From: Kribbella qitaiheensis
GTDB lineage: Bacteria > Actinomycetota > Actinomycetes > Propionibacteriales > Kribbellaceae
Length of the DNA: 64,000 nucleotides
Assembly (NCBI RefSeq): GCF_014217565.1
Contig: NZ_CP043661.1
Coordinates: forward strand, 5,084,001 to 5,148,000
Direction: 5' to 3'
Part shown: piece after piece, positions 22,716-30,102 of the stretch
Layout: the number at the start of each line of letters is the position of its first letter
Numbering within the stretch: the stretch's first letter is position 1
Made by a program: the position numbers and the translations under genes
Notes under the pieces: generated by a model
What the model was told of the DNA's origin: nothing
Database searches by the model: none
What the model saw: only the letters and a program-made list of their open reading frames with translations

Positions 22716-24287
22716 TCAGGGGAAGCGCTCGTACGCCGGGAGGGTCAGGAAGTCGGTGTAGTCGTCGGCGTTGGCCACGTCGAGGAAGGTTTCCCGGGCG
22801 GCCGTGTAGCGGGTGGGGTCGTCGCCGAGTTTGGCGATCTCCTCGTCGGCGATCTGGGTGACCAGGTCGGTGCTGACGACCGAGCCGGTGTCGAGCACGA
22901 CCTTGTTGTGGCGCCACTGCCAGATCTGCGACCGGGAGATCTCGGCCGTCGCGGCATCCTCCATCAGGTTGAAGATGCCGACCGCGCCGGTGCCTTCGAG
23001 CCACGCCGCGAGGTACTGGATCGCCACACTCACGTTGCTTCGCAGCCCTGCCTCGGTCACCTCGCCGGGAGCGCCGCCGATATCCAAGAGCTGATCAGCG
23101 CTGACCTGCACGTCCTCACGGAGCTTGCCGAGCTGGTTGGGCTCGGAGCCGAGGACCTCGTCGAAGACCGCACGACAGGTGTCGACCATGCCGGGATGGG
23201 CGACCCACGAGCCGTCGAACCCGTCGCCCGCTTCCCGCCTCTTGTCGGCCTCGACCTTCGCGAACGCCTGCTCGTTCACCGCCGGATCCTTGCTCGGGAT
23301 GAACGCCGCCATCCCACCGATCGCGTGCGCTCCACGCTTGTGGCACGTACGCACCAGCAGCTCGGTATAGGCGCGCATGAACGGCACCGTCATCGTCACC
23401 GAGTTCCGATCGGGCAGCTGGTACTGCGTACCTCGCGTCCGATAGGTCTTGATGACGCTGAACATGAAGTCCCAGCGACCCGCGTTCAACCCGGCCGAGT
23501 GCTCGCGAAGCTCGTACAGGATCTCTTCCATCTCGAACGCGGCCGGGTACGTCTCGATCAGCACGGTCGCCCGGATCGTCCCGCGCGGCATCCCGAGGAA
23601 CTCCTGCGCCGCCACGAACACGTCGTTCCAGAGTCGCGCTTCGAGGTGGGACTCCATCTTGGGCAGGTAGAAGTACGGTCCCTGACCGCGATCGAGCTGC
23701 AACCGCCCGCAGGCGACGAGGTAGAGCGCGAAGTCCACCAACGACCCCGACGTCCGCTGCCCATCGACCAGCAGGTGCTTCTCCGGCAGGTGCCAGCCGC
23801 GCGGCCGGACCACGATGGTGGCCAGCTCGTCATCGGGCCGCAGCTCGTACCGCTTGCCGGCCTCGGAGCTGAAGTCGATCTTGCGGGTGACGGCGTCGAG
23901 CAGGTTGAGCTGGCCGCCGATCACGTTCTCCCACAACGGGGTGTTCGCGTCCTCCTGGTCGGCGAGCCACACCTTCGCGCCGGCGTTGAGCGCGTTGACG
24001 GTCATCTTCCGATCGGTCGGCCCGGTGATCTCCACCCGCCGGTCCACCAGCCCTGGCGCGGCTGGCGCGACCCGCCAGTCACGGTCCTCGCGAACGGCAG
24101 CAGTTTCCGGCAGGAACCCGAGCGATCCACCGGCGGCGATCGCGGCGACCCGCTCCCGGCGCTTCCCGAGCAGTTCCAGCCGGCGCCCGTCGAACTCCCG
24201 GTGCAACCGCTCGATCAGCTCCAGCGCCTGCCCGGTCAAGATCTCGTCGTACCGCGCAAGCATCGGCCCGGCAATCTCGATCGCCAC
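22716..24287 (-). CDS. aceB: Malate synthase A
   Basis: 523 residues, the usual length for the A isoform. Condenses glyoxylate with acetyl-CoA to malate in the glyoxylate bypass. Signature segments: VWLADQEDANTPLWENVIGGQ, RPRGWHLPEKHLLVDG, RATVLIETYPAAFEMEEILYELREH (catalytic Asp/Glu region) and GRWDFMFSVIKTY. The GTG at 24287 is preceded by GGAGGAT and gives the expected N-terminus; the frame remains open to 24476 but without similarity. No isocitrate lyase gene is adjacent. Confidence 0.95.
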   Translation of the reverse strand: MAIEIAGPMLARYDEILTGQALELIERLHREFDGRRLELLGKRRERVAAIAAGGSLGFLPETAAVREDRDWRVAPAAPGLVDRRVEITGPTDRKMTVNALNAGAKVWLADQEDANTPLWENVIGGQLNLLDAVTRKIDFSSEAGKRYELRPDDELATIVVRPRGWHLPEKHLLVDGQRTSGSLVDFALYLVACGRLQLDRGQGPYFYLPKMESHLEARLWNDVFVAAQEFLGMPRGTIRATVLIETYPAAFEMEEILYELREHSAGLNAGRWDFMFSVIKTYRTRGTQYQLPDRNSVTMTVPFMRAYTELLVRTCHKRGAHAIGGMAAFIPSKDPAVNEQAFAKVEADKRREAGDGFDGSWVAHPGMVDTCRAVFDEVLGSEPNQLGKLREDVQVSADQLLDIGGAPGEVTEAGLRSNVSVAIQYLAAWLEGTGAVGIFNLMEDAATAEISRSQIWQWRHNKVVLDTGSVVSTDLVTQIADEEIAKLGDDPTRYTAARETFLDVANADDYTDFLTLPAYERFP

Positions 24288-24423
24288 CGTGATCCTCCAT
24301 CCCGTTGTCCGTCCCCGACACGCTACCCGCAGCCTCGGCGGCGCTTGGCCGGCCACGAGCGCGTACGCCATGGCGGGCCGCGCGGCGGCGCAACGGTCCA
24401 GAAGCCGGGACCGTGGACACCAA

Positions 24424-24485
24424 GTGGGGACCTTGGACAGGAAATAACGTGGCCGAGGTCCCCACTGCTTGTTCAAGGTCCCCAG
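24424..24485. repeat. Inverted/direct repeat cluster, possible IS-end relic
   Basis: GTGGGGACCTTGG (24424-24436) is inverted as CCGAGGTCCCCAC (24453-24465, 12 of 13 matching), and a third copy CAAGGTCCCCAG lies at 24474-24485. Such stacked GTGGGGACCT units resemble terminal multi-repeats of IS21-type elements in actinobacteria, but no transposase is present. The gap 24288-24554 holds nothing else I can support. Confidence 0.45.
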
Positions 24486-24554
24486 TTCTGGTGAGGTCCC
24501 GCTTCGGAGCGGCCTCCGTGGTGGAAGGCATCATCCACGAACTGTGGCTTAGTA

Positions 24555-25418
24555 CTAGTCGGCTTGGAGGGCGGGCAGCACGTCACGTAGTACGGTGGCG
24601 TGGTCCTCGGGCTTGGCGAGGCCCATGCCCATCGTGTTGACGCCGAGGTGGGTGGCGCCGAGCTCGCGCCAGCCTTCGGCGTACGCCGCCCAGTCTTTCT
24701 CCGGGACGCTGCCCAGCGAGATGCGGGCCTCGAATCCGATCGCGGCCGGGTCGCGGCCCGCTGCGACGGCGTACTCGCGGACGCGTTCCAGTTTGGCGCG
24801 AGCCTCGTCGTCGGGCGCGAGCTGCGGTAGCCAGCCGTCGCCGATCTCGCCCGTACGGCGCAGTACCGCCTCGGCGCCGCCACCGAACCAGATCGGGATC
24901 CTCCGCCCTGGCAGGGGGTTGAGCCCGGCTTCCTCGACCTGGTGGAACTCACCGTCGTACGAGATCACCGGCTCCGCCCACAGCTTGCGCAGCAGGTCGA
25001 CCTGCTCGGTCAGCCGCGCGCCGCGTTTCTCGAACGGCACGCCCTGAGCCTGGTACTCGACCTCGTTCCAGCCGATGCCGACGCCGAGGCGCAGTCGCCC
25101 GCCGCTGAGCAGGTCCACCTGGGCCGCCTGCTTCGCGACCAGCGCGGTCTGGCGTTGCGGCAACACCAGCACGCCGGTCACCAGCTCGACGCTGGACGTG
25201 ATCGCGGCCAGGTAGCCGAAGAGGACGAAAACCTCGTGGAACAAGGACTTGTCGGTGTACCCGGTCCAGCCCGGCCGGTGCTCGGGGCTCGCGCCCAGCA
25301 CGTGGTCATAGGCGAGGATGTGGTTGTACCCCGCGGCCTCGATCGTCCCCGCCCACTGCCGGAGTACCGCCGGGTCCGCGCCGATCTCGAGCTGCGGAAG
25401 GATCGCACCGATCTTCAT
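24555..25418 (-). CDS. LLM class F420-dependent oxidoreductase
   Basis: 287 residues from ATG 25418, which overlaps the TetR stop. Luciferase-like TIM barrel: MKIGAILPQLEIGADP, YDHVLGASPEHRPGW, LVLPQRQTALVAKQAAQVDLLSGGRLRLGVGIGWN and PIWFGGGAEAVLRRTGEIGDGWLP are typical of F420-dependent members, with family type TIGR03619-like. It would transfer hydride from reduced F420 to an unknown substrate. Cotranscribed with, and probably controlled by, the TetR regulator. Confidence 0.9.
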   Translation of the reverse strand: MKIGAILPQLEIGADPAVLRQWAGTIEAAGYNHILAYDHVLGASPEHRPGWTGYTDKSLFHEVFVLFGYLAAITSSVELVTGVLVLPQRQTALVAKQAAQVDLLSGGRLRLGVGIGWNEVEYQAQGVPFEKRGARLTEQVDLLRKLWAEPVISYDGEFHQVEEAGLNPLPGRRIPIWFGGGAEAVLRRTGEIGDGWLPQLAPDDEARAKLERVREYAVAAGRDPAAIGFEARISLGSVPEKDWAAYAEGWRELGATHLGVNTMGMGLAKPEDHATVLRDVLPALQAD

Positions 25419-25975
25419 GAAGTCACTCCGGTCAGCAGGTCGACGAGTCCTTCGATCGCGAGGTCGAACGGCTCCTGCGAGTTCGCCGCGCGGGCCAGAA
25501 CATACCCACCCTGCAGTACGGCGGCAATGGTGGCAGCCGTCCTCGTGGCGTCCAGGCCGGCCGGGTACTCGCCGTTTTCCTTGCCCTCGGCAATAATCGT
25601 GGCGAGCCGGGACCGGATCCACTGGAAGGTCTCGTCGACCGGCGCCCGGAGGACGGGATCTGCCATCACATCCGGGTCGGAGGTGAGCCGGCCCATCCGG
25701 CAGCCCTTCAATACCTCCCGTTCGCGGCGCAGATAGCCGGTGATCCGCTCGGTCGAGGTGCCGTCGGCGAACTGCTCCTCGGCGGCGGCTCTGAGTTCGG
25801 CGCCGGAGCGCTCGATCGCAGCCTTGGCGAGCTCGGCCTTGCCGCTGAAGTGGTGATACATGCTGCCCTGCCCGGCATCCGCGGCGATCTGGATCGCCTT
25901 CGGACTCGTACCGACGTACCCACGCTCCCAAAGCAGTTCCTGCGTACTCCGAATCAACCGCTCGACCGTCTCCAC
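25415..25975 (-). CDS. TetR family regulator
   Basis: 186 residues beginning at GTG 25975. The helix-turn-helix is LLWERGYVGTSPKAIQIAADAGQGSMYHHFSGKAELAKAAI, followed by a helical ligand domain with SDPDVMADPVLRAPVDETF and the TetR_C-like WIRSRLATIIAEGKENGEYP. It likely represses its own operon with the LLM oxidoreductase through the palindrome 8 bases upstream. A ligand cannot be deduced. Confidence 0.9.
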   Translation of the reverse strand: METVERLIRSTQELLWERGYVGTSPKAIQIAADAGQGSMYHHFSGKAELAKAAIERSGAELRAAAEEQFADGTSTERITGYLRREREVLKGCRMGRLTSDPDVMADPVLRAPVDETFQWIRSRLATIIAEGKENGEYPAGLDATRTAATIAAVLQGGYVLARAANSQEPFDLAIEGLVDLLTGVTS

Positions 25976-25982
25976 CTCGCAA

Positions 25983-26004
25983 CTGTACCCACTCGTAGGT
26001 ACAG
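25983..26004 (-). promoter_or_regulatory. TetR operator overlapping a leaderless promoter
   Basis: CTGTACC (25983-25989) and GGTACAG (25998-26004) form a perfect 7-bp palindrome with 8-base spacing. Read on the minus strand, the proximal arm supplies TACAGT, a -10 box six bases before the GTG start at 25975. Binding would directly block the polymerase. Confidence 0.65.
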
Positions 26005-26085
26005 CCGACCCGCTTCGCGCAGGAGGGCGCGAAGGGGGCTGACCGAATAGCTTCCCCCGCCGCCGGAGCGCTAGTCTCGGTCGCC

Positions 26086-27135
26086 ATGAGCATCAGCGTC
26101 GCGATCGCCGTCATCACCTTCCGGCGACCTGACCTGCTGAAGGACCTGCTGGACAGCCTGATGAGTCAGGAACTGCCCGAGGACAGCGGCTTCGCCGTAC
26201 GGATCGTCGTGGTCGACAACGACGCCGAGGGTTCGGCGGGCGAGGTGATCGCCGCGGCTGCCGCCGACGCGAAGTACCCGATCGAGACGGCGATCGAGCC
26301 GGAGCCGGGGATCCCGTTCGCCCGGGAGAAGTCGGTCCAGCTGGCCTGGGACGACGACGCGCTGATCTTCGTCGACGACGACGAGGTCGCCCCGCCCGGC
26401 TGGCTGGCGACCTTGCTCGGCGCGTGGGAGAAGACCCGCGCCGACGTGGTGACCGGCCCGGTGCAGGGGATCCTGCCCCCCGACGCCCCGGCCTGGAACC
26501 GCTACAGCGACGTGCACTCCTCGATGGGCAAGCACGCGACCGGCGACCTGCTGAACAAGGCATACACGAACAACACCCTCGTCGCCCAGCGCGTCTACCA
26601 CTCGGTGACGCCGGCCTTCCACCCCGCCTTCCGCTACACCGGCTCGAGCGACCTGCACTTCTTCCTGCGGGTCAACCAAGCGGGCTACCGGATCGTCTGG
26701 TGCGAGGAGGCCCGCATCCAAGAGGACGTGCCGGCTTCGCGGACGACGCTGCGCTGGCTGTTCCGGCGCGCGTTCCGCTCCGGCAGCGGTGACACGATCA
26801 GCCGGCTGCTGATCCAGCCAGGCGCGGTCAGCTACCTGCGGGTGCTGGCCTATGCTCTGGCGCGGATCGCCTCGGCCTTCGTCTACGGCCTCGGCGGTCT
26901 GGTGACCTTCCGGAAGACCTATCTGCTGAAGGCGGTCCGCCGGTTCTTCTCGGGCGTCGGCAGCCTCGCGGGCATAGTAGGGATCAACCATGACGAGTAC
27001 CGGGAACGGCACCGAGCAGACGGTGGCGACGCTGTGTCAGGCGATCTGGCAGGTGGAGCGGGAGCTGGAGCTGCTGAGCTGGCGGATCCAGAAGGCGCAC
27101 CCGTGGCCGATCATCCGGATGCGCGTCTTCCATGA
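26086..27135 (+). CDS. Family 2 glycosyltransferase
   Basis: 349 residues, GT-A fold. IAVITFRRPDLLKDLLDSL, IVVVDNDAEGSA and the metal-binding LIFVDDDEVAPPGWLATLL show the GT2 core; a C-terminal amphipathic/hydrophobic part (YLRVLAYALARIASAFVYGLGGLV) suggests membrane association. Family members usually end near GIVGINHDEY; here the frame runs another 46 codons, overlapping the next gene by 146 bases. A TAGTCT box 7 bases before the ATG suggests a leaderless transcript. Likely transfers a sugar onto a surface or capsule glycan together with the next gene. Confidence 0.87.
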   Translation: MSISVAIAVITFRRPDLLKDLLDSLMSQELPEDSGFAVRIVVVDNDAEGSAGEVIAAAAADAKYPIETAIEPEPGIPFAREKSVQLAWDDDALIFVDDDEVAPPGWLATLLGAWEKTRADVVTGPVQGILPPDAPAWNRYSDVHSSMGKHATGDLLNKAYTNNTLVAQRVYHSVTPAFHPAFRYTGSSDLHFFLRVNQAGYRIVWCEEARIQEDVPASRTTLRWLFRRAFRSGSGDTISRLLIQPGAVSYLRVLAYALARIASAFVYGLGGLVTFRKTYLLKAVRRFFSGVGSLAGIVGINHDEYRERHRADGGDAVSGDLAGGAGAGAAELADPEGAPVADHPDARLP

Positions 27136-28321
27136 GCTGAGCAAGCGCTCCGGCATCCACGGCGAGCCACACCCGGTACGCCGTACGCGGGCCGACGAGC
27201 TCAGGCTGATCGGCAAGCACGTGACCGGCGTGGCCACCCGGAATCCCTTCCTGGCAGGCGGATCCGTCGACTCGCTGGTGGTTCCGCATCCGCGCAAGCC
27301 GGGCGGAATCGAGATCTACACCGACCGGCTCCGTACTGCGTTGGGCTCGTCGGCGCTCGTGCTCGACTCGGGCATCAACGGGACGCCGTTGCCGCGGAGT
27401 ACGAATCTCGACTTCTTCACCTCCGCGGCCGGCGCCGTGCGAAGCCGGATCGTGGACGAGCGCAGCCGCAAGGTCGCGGACGCGCTGGAAGCCCTGACCG
27501 GAGTCAAGGTCCCGATCGCGGCGCTGGTCGCCCGCGAGGTGCCGAAGCACCTGCGCTTGCGGGCGCTCTATCGCACGTTGCTGAAGCGGCGTGGGATCAA
27601 GACCGTGTACGTCGTGGTCGCCTACTTCCATCAGCACATCGTCGGCGCGGCTCGCGATCTCGGGATCCGGGTGGTCGAGCTGCAGCACGGTGCGATCTCG
27701 CCGTTCCACCTGGGCTACAGCTATCCCGGACGGCCCGCGGTGGCGGACCAACCGGATGAGCTGTGGTGTTTCGGGTCGTACTGGACCGACGTCGCCGAGT
27801 TGCCCGCGGGGATGGCGACGGCGGTGGCAGGTGCGCCTTTCATCCAGCCGCTGTCGGATCCGGAGCTAGCGGCCAAGGAGTCGCAGCGCGTGGTTTTCCT
27901 ATCCCAGGGGACGATCGGGCCGTCGCTTTTCGAGTTCGCTGCCTCGCTGGCGGAGGCGCGGCCGGAGTACGAGATCGTCTTCCGGCCGCACCCGAGTGAG
28001 CATGCGTCCGACTACTCGGCGCGATCCGGCGTACGGATCTCTTCCGGGCCGGGCGAGTCCACGTTGGGGCTGCTCGCGTCGGCCGGCTACCAGGTCGGCG
28101 TCGCGACGACGGCGCTCTTCGAGGGCATGGTGCTCGGCTGCCGCACCGTCGTCGCGCAACTGCCTGGCCACGAGTACCTGCAACCGGTCGTCGACCGGGG
28201 CGACGCAGTACTGGCCAACTCGCCCTCGGCTCTCGCGAGTCTGTTGCCTGTAGCACCTATTTGCCCGGATAGCACCGACTACTACGCCCCCGACAACCTC
28301 GCGGCCCTGCTCAAAGGGTAG
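26990..28321 (+). CDS. Capsule-type glycan biosynthesis protein (GT-B-like)
   Basis: 443 residues. The N-terminus VERELELLSWRIQKAHPWPIIRMRVFHELSKRSG is a recurrent opening of polysaccharide-biosynthesis proteins, so the ATG at 26990 is trusted despite the 146-base overlap with the GT2 gene. The C-terminal half is GT-B-like: VVFLSQGTIGPSLFEFAASLAE, YEIVFRPHPSEHASDY (nucleotide-sugar region seen in sialyl/CDP-glycerol transferases), and ATTALFEGMVLGCRTVVAQLPGHEYLQPVVDRG. It probably acts with the GT2 on the same glycan. It ends 11 bases inside the convergent trypsin gene. Confidence 0.75.
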   Translation: MTSTGNGTEQTVATLCQAIWQVERELELLSWRIQKAHPWPIIRMRVFHELSKRSGIHGEPHPVRRTRADELRLIGKHVTGVATRNPFLAGGSVDSLVVPHPRKPGGIEIYTDRLRTALGSSALVLDSGINGTPLPRSTNLDFFTSAAGAVRSRIVDERSRKVADALEALTGVKVPIAALVAREVPKHLRLRALYRTLLKRRGIKTVYVVVAYFHQHIVGAARDLGIRVVELQHGAISPFHLGYSYPGRPAVADQPDELWCFGSYWTDVAELPAGMATAVAGAPFIQPLSDPELAAKESQRVVFLSQGTIGPSLFEFAASLAEARPEYEIVFRPHPSEHASDYSARSGVRISSGPGESTLGLLASAGYQVGVATTALFEGMVLGCRTVVAQLPGHEYLQPVVDRGDAVLANSPSALASLLPVAPICPDSTDYYAPDNLAALLKG

Positions 28322-29105
28322 TTCGGCTGATCTCTGCTTGCAGGAGCTTGGCGTTCGGGGCTATCTCGGCGTAGACCCCTGGATAGTTGGGCTCGGCGCA
28401 GCCCTCGCCCCAGGAGACGGTGGCGAGGAGACGGCCGTTGAGGACGAGCGGACCGCCGGAGTCGCCTTGGCACGAGTCACCGGTGCCGTCCAGGTAGCCG
28501 GCGCAGACGTTGGCGCTCGCGGCGTACCCGTAACCGACGTACTCCTTGTTCGCCAGGCAGACGGCATCACCGAGGTCGGGGGCCGCCAGCTTCTGCAAGG
28601 TGTCGTCAGGGCCGGTCTCAGCGGTGTCGCCCCAGCCGTAGACCGTCGGGACGACACCCTTGCGGTCGGCCTTCGGGTTGGTCTCCAACCGGATCACGGG
28701 TACGCCGGTCATCGGCTTGGCCAGCGTGAGGATCGCGAAGTCGTTCCGGTTGTTCGTCCGGCTGTAGCCCGGATGGATCCAGCTGCCGGTGATCCTCGAG
28801 GTTCGGCCGATCCTGCGATCGGTCAGGTCGGCACGACCCTGGACCGCGGTGTAGGTGCCGATCGGTTTGGTCATGCAATGTGCCGCCGTGATGATCTTGT
28901 CCGCCCGGACCAGCGCGCCACCACACCAGCGATTGGTCGCGGTCGCGGAGGTGGTGTTGGTCAACGCGATCGCCCACGGCGCCTCGGAGGTGCTCGTCAG
29001 CGTTCCGCCGATGATCAGCGGATGTTCCTGGGTCATGGTTGCTGCTGCCGCGCCCGCCGAAACAAGGACCAGTATGCCCGCGATCGCCGCTGCCCGAGTG
29101 AACAT
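28311..29105 (-). CDS. Secreted trypsin-like serine protease (S1A)
   Basis: 264 residues with a signal peptide (1 to about 22). The activation-site sequence IIGG is at residues 31-34, so a short propeptide is expected. Triad: His76 in TAAHC, Asp122 in NDFAIL, Ser216 in GDSGGP. The residue six before Ser (Asp210) predicts cleavage after Lys/Arg. Six cysteines can form the usual three disulfides. Divergent from the GAF-ANTAR gene; the shared 157-base gap has a G-rich region. Confidence 0.93.
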   Translation of the reverse strand: MFTRAAAIAGILVLVSAGAAAATMTQEHPLIIGGTLTSTSEAPWAIALTNTTSATATNRWCGGALVRADKIITAAHCMTKPIGTYTAVQGRADLTDRRIGRTSRITGSWIHPGYSRTNNRNDFAILTLAKPMTGVPVIRLETNPKADRKGVVPTVYGWGDTAETGPDDTLQKLAAPDLGDAVCLANKEYVGYGYAASANVCAGYLDGTGDSCQGDSGGPLVLNGRLLATVSWGEGCAEPNYPGVYAEIAPNAKLLQAEISRTTL

Positions 29106-29204
29106 GCGCCGAACCTACTCCAGGTGATCTCCCGATCGCGGTAAGTCGTCCTGAGGAAGGCAGGGAGAAAATTGTCCGCCGGATGGGATGGGCCGGTGCC
29201 AGGT

Positions 29205-29239
29205 GGGGCAGACTGGGGGCAGGCTGCCGGGGCTGGGGG
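29205..29239 (+). other. Potential G-quadruplex upstream of the GAF-ANTAR gene
   Basis: Four runs of at least four G (29205-29208, 29215-29219, 29229-29232, 29235-29239) separated by loops of 6, 9 and 2 bases lie on the coding strand 24 bases before the start codon, just ahead of the ribosome site GGAGGGG. If transcribed it could fold in the mRNA leader. Confidence 0.55.
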
Positions 29240-29262
29240 CGGCATATGTGGAGGGGACGAAC

Positions 29263-29997
29263 ATGATTGATTCCGAGGCCGTGCGGCTCGACGAGCCGGT
29301 GAAGGCGCTGCACCTCGAGGTCGCCGAGGCGATGTCCGAAGTGGCCGCCTCGCTGCAGGCACCGATGGACCTGGACAGCACGCTGGAGTTGATCACCCGC
29401 AGTGCCGCCGACACCATCCCCGGCATCGTGGAAGCGAGCATCTCGATCACCACCAGGGACGGCGAGATCCAGACGCTGGCGCCGACCGGTCCGCTGGTGA
29501 GCCGCGCCGACGCCCTCCAGTACGAACTGGGCGAGGGGCCTTGCCTGGACGCCGCGCTGGAGGAGCCGGTCGTCGTGGTCGAGGATCTCGCCACCGACAA
29601 TCGCTGGCCGGACTTCGGCCCGAAGGCGGCGGCCCTCGGCTTCGGCTCGCAGGTCGCCTTCCAGTTCGAGGCCGCGCAGCCGAACGCACGCGGTGCGCTC
29701 AACCTGTACGCCGGTGAGCCGGGCGCGATCGACCAGGACTCGATCCAGCTCGGCAGCATGTTCGCCGCCCAGATCGCGGTCGCGCTGGGCTGGGCCCGGC
29801 AGGACCGGACGATGACCGAGGCGCTCGCCACCCGGAACGTGATCGGCCAGGCCGTCGGGATTCTGATGGAGCGCTACAAACTCGACTCGGAGCGCGCCTT
29901 CGCCTTCCTGGTCCGGCTGTCCCAGACCAGCAACACCAAGCTCCGTCAGATCGCCGACGCCGTGGTCGCCCAGGTCAACGAGAACGCCGAGCACTAG
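29263..29997 (+). CDS. GAF-ANTAR regulatory protein
   Basis: 244 residues from ATG 29263, fixed by GGAGGGG seven bases upstream. GAF sensor domain about 45-170 (QYELGEGPCLDAALEEPVVVVEDLATDNRWPDFGPKAAALG), then an ANTAR RNA-binding domain about 185-240 (ATRNVIGQAVGILMERYKLDSERAFAFLVRLSQTSNTKLRQIADAVV). ANTAR proteins bind paired hexaloop hairpins in mRNA to prevent termination, usually upon a signal sensed by the partner domain. No histidine kinase is adjacent, so the GAF domain is probably the direct sensor. Confidence 0.92.
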   Translation: MIDSEAVRLDEPVKALHLEVAEAMSEVAASLQAPMDLDSTLELITRSAADTIPGIVEASISITTRDGEIQTLAPTGPLVSRADALQYELGEGPCLDAALEEPVVVVEDLATDNRWPDFGPKAAALGFGSQVAFQFEAAQPNARGALNLYAGEPGAIDQDSIQLGSMFAAQIAVALGWARQDRTMTEALATRNVIGQAVGILMERYKLDSERAFAFLVRLSQTSNTKLRQIADAVVAQVNENAEH

Positions 29998-30040
29998 GGC
30001 CCGACCGGGCTGACCTCAGCCTGGGCCGCTGCCATAAGCA

Positions 30041-30081
30041 GTAATACTCAAGCGCTTTAGAAAGCTTCTCTGTAATACTCA
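30041..30081 (+). promoter_or_regulatory. Twin GTAATACTCA boxes upstream of the DUF1906 gene
   Basis: The 10-mer GTAATACTCA appears at 30041-30050 and again at 30072-30081, 31 bases apart (about three helical turns), in an AT-rich island 22 bases before the ATG. This looks like a pair of sites for a regulator or a duplicated promoter element. Confidence 0.5.
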
Positions 30082-30102
30082 CCGTCGGCCCGATTTGCCG
30101 CG

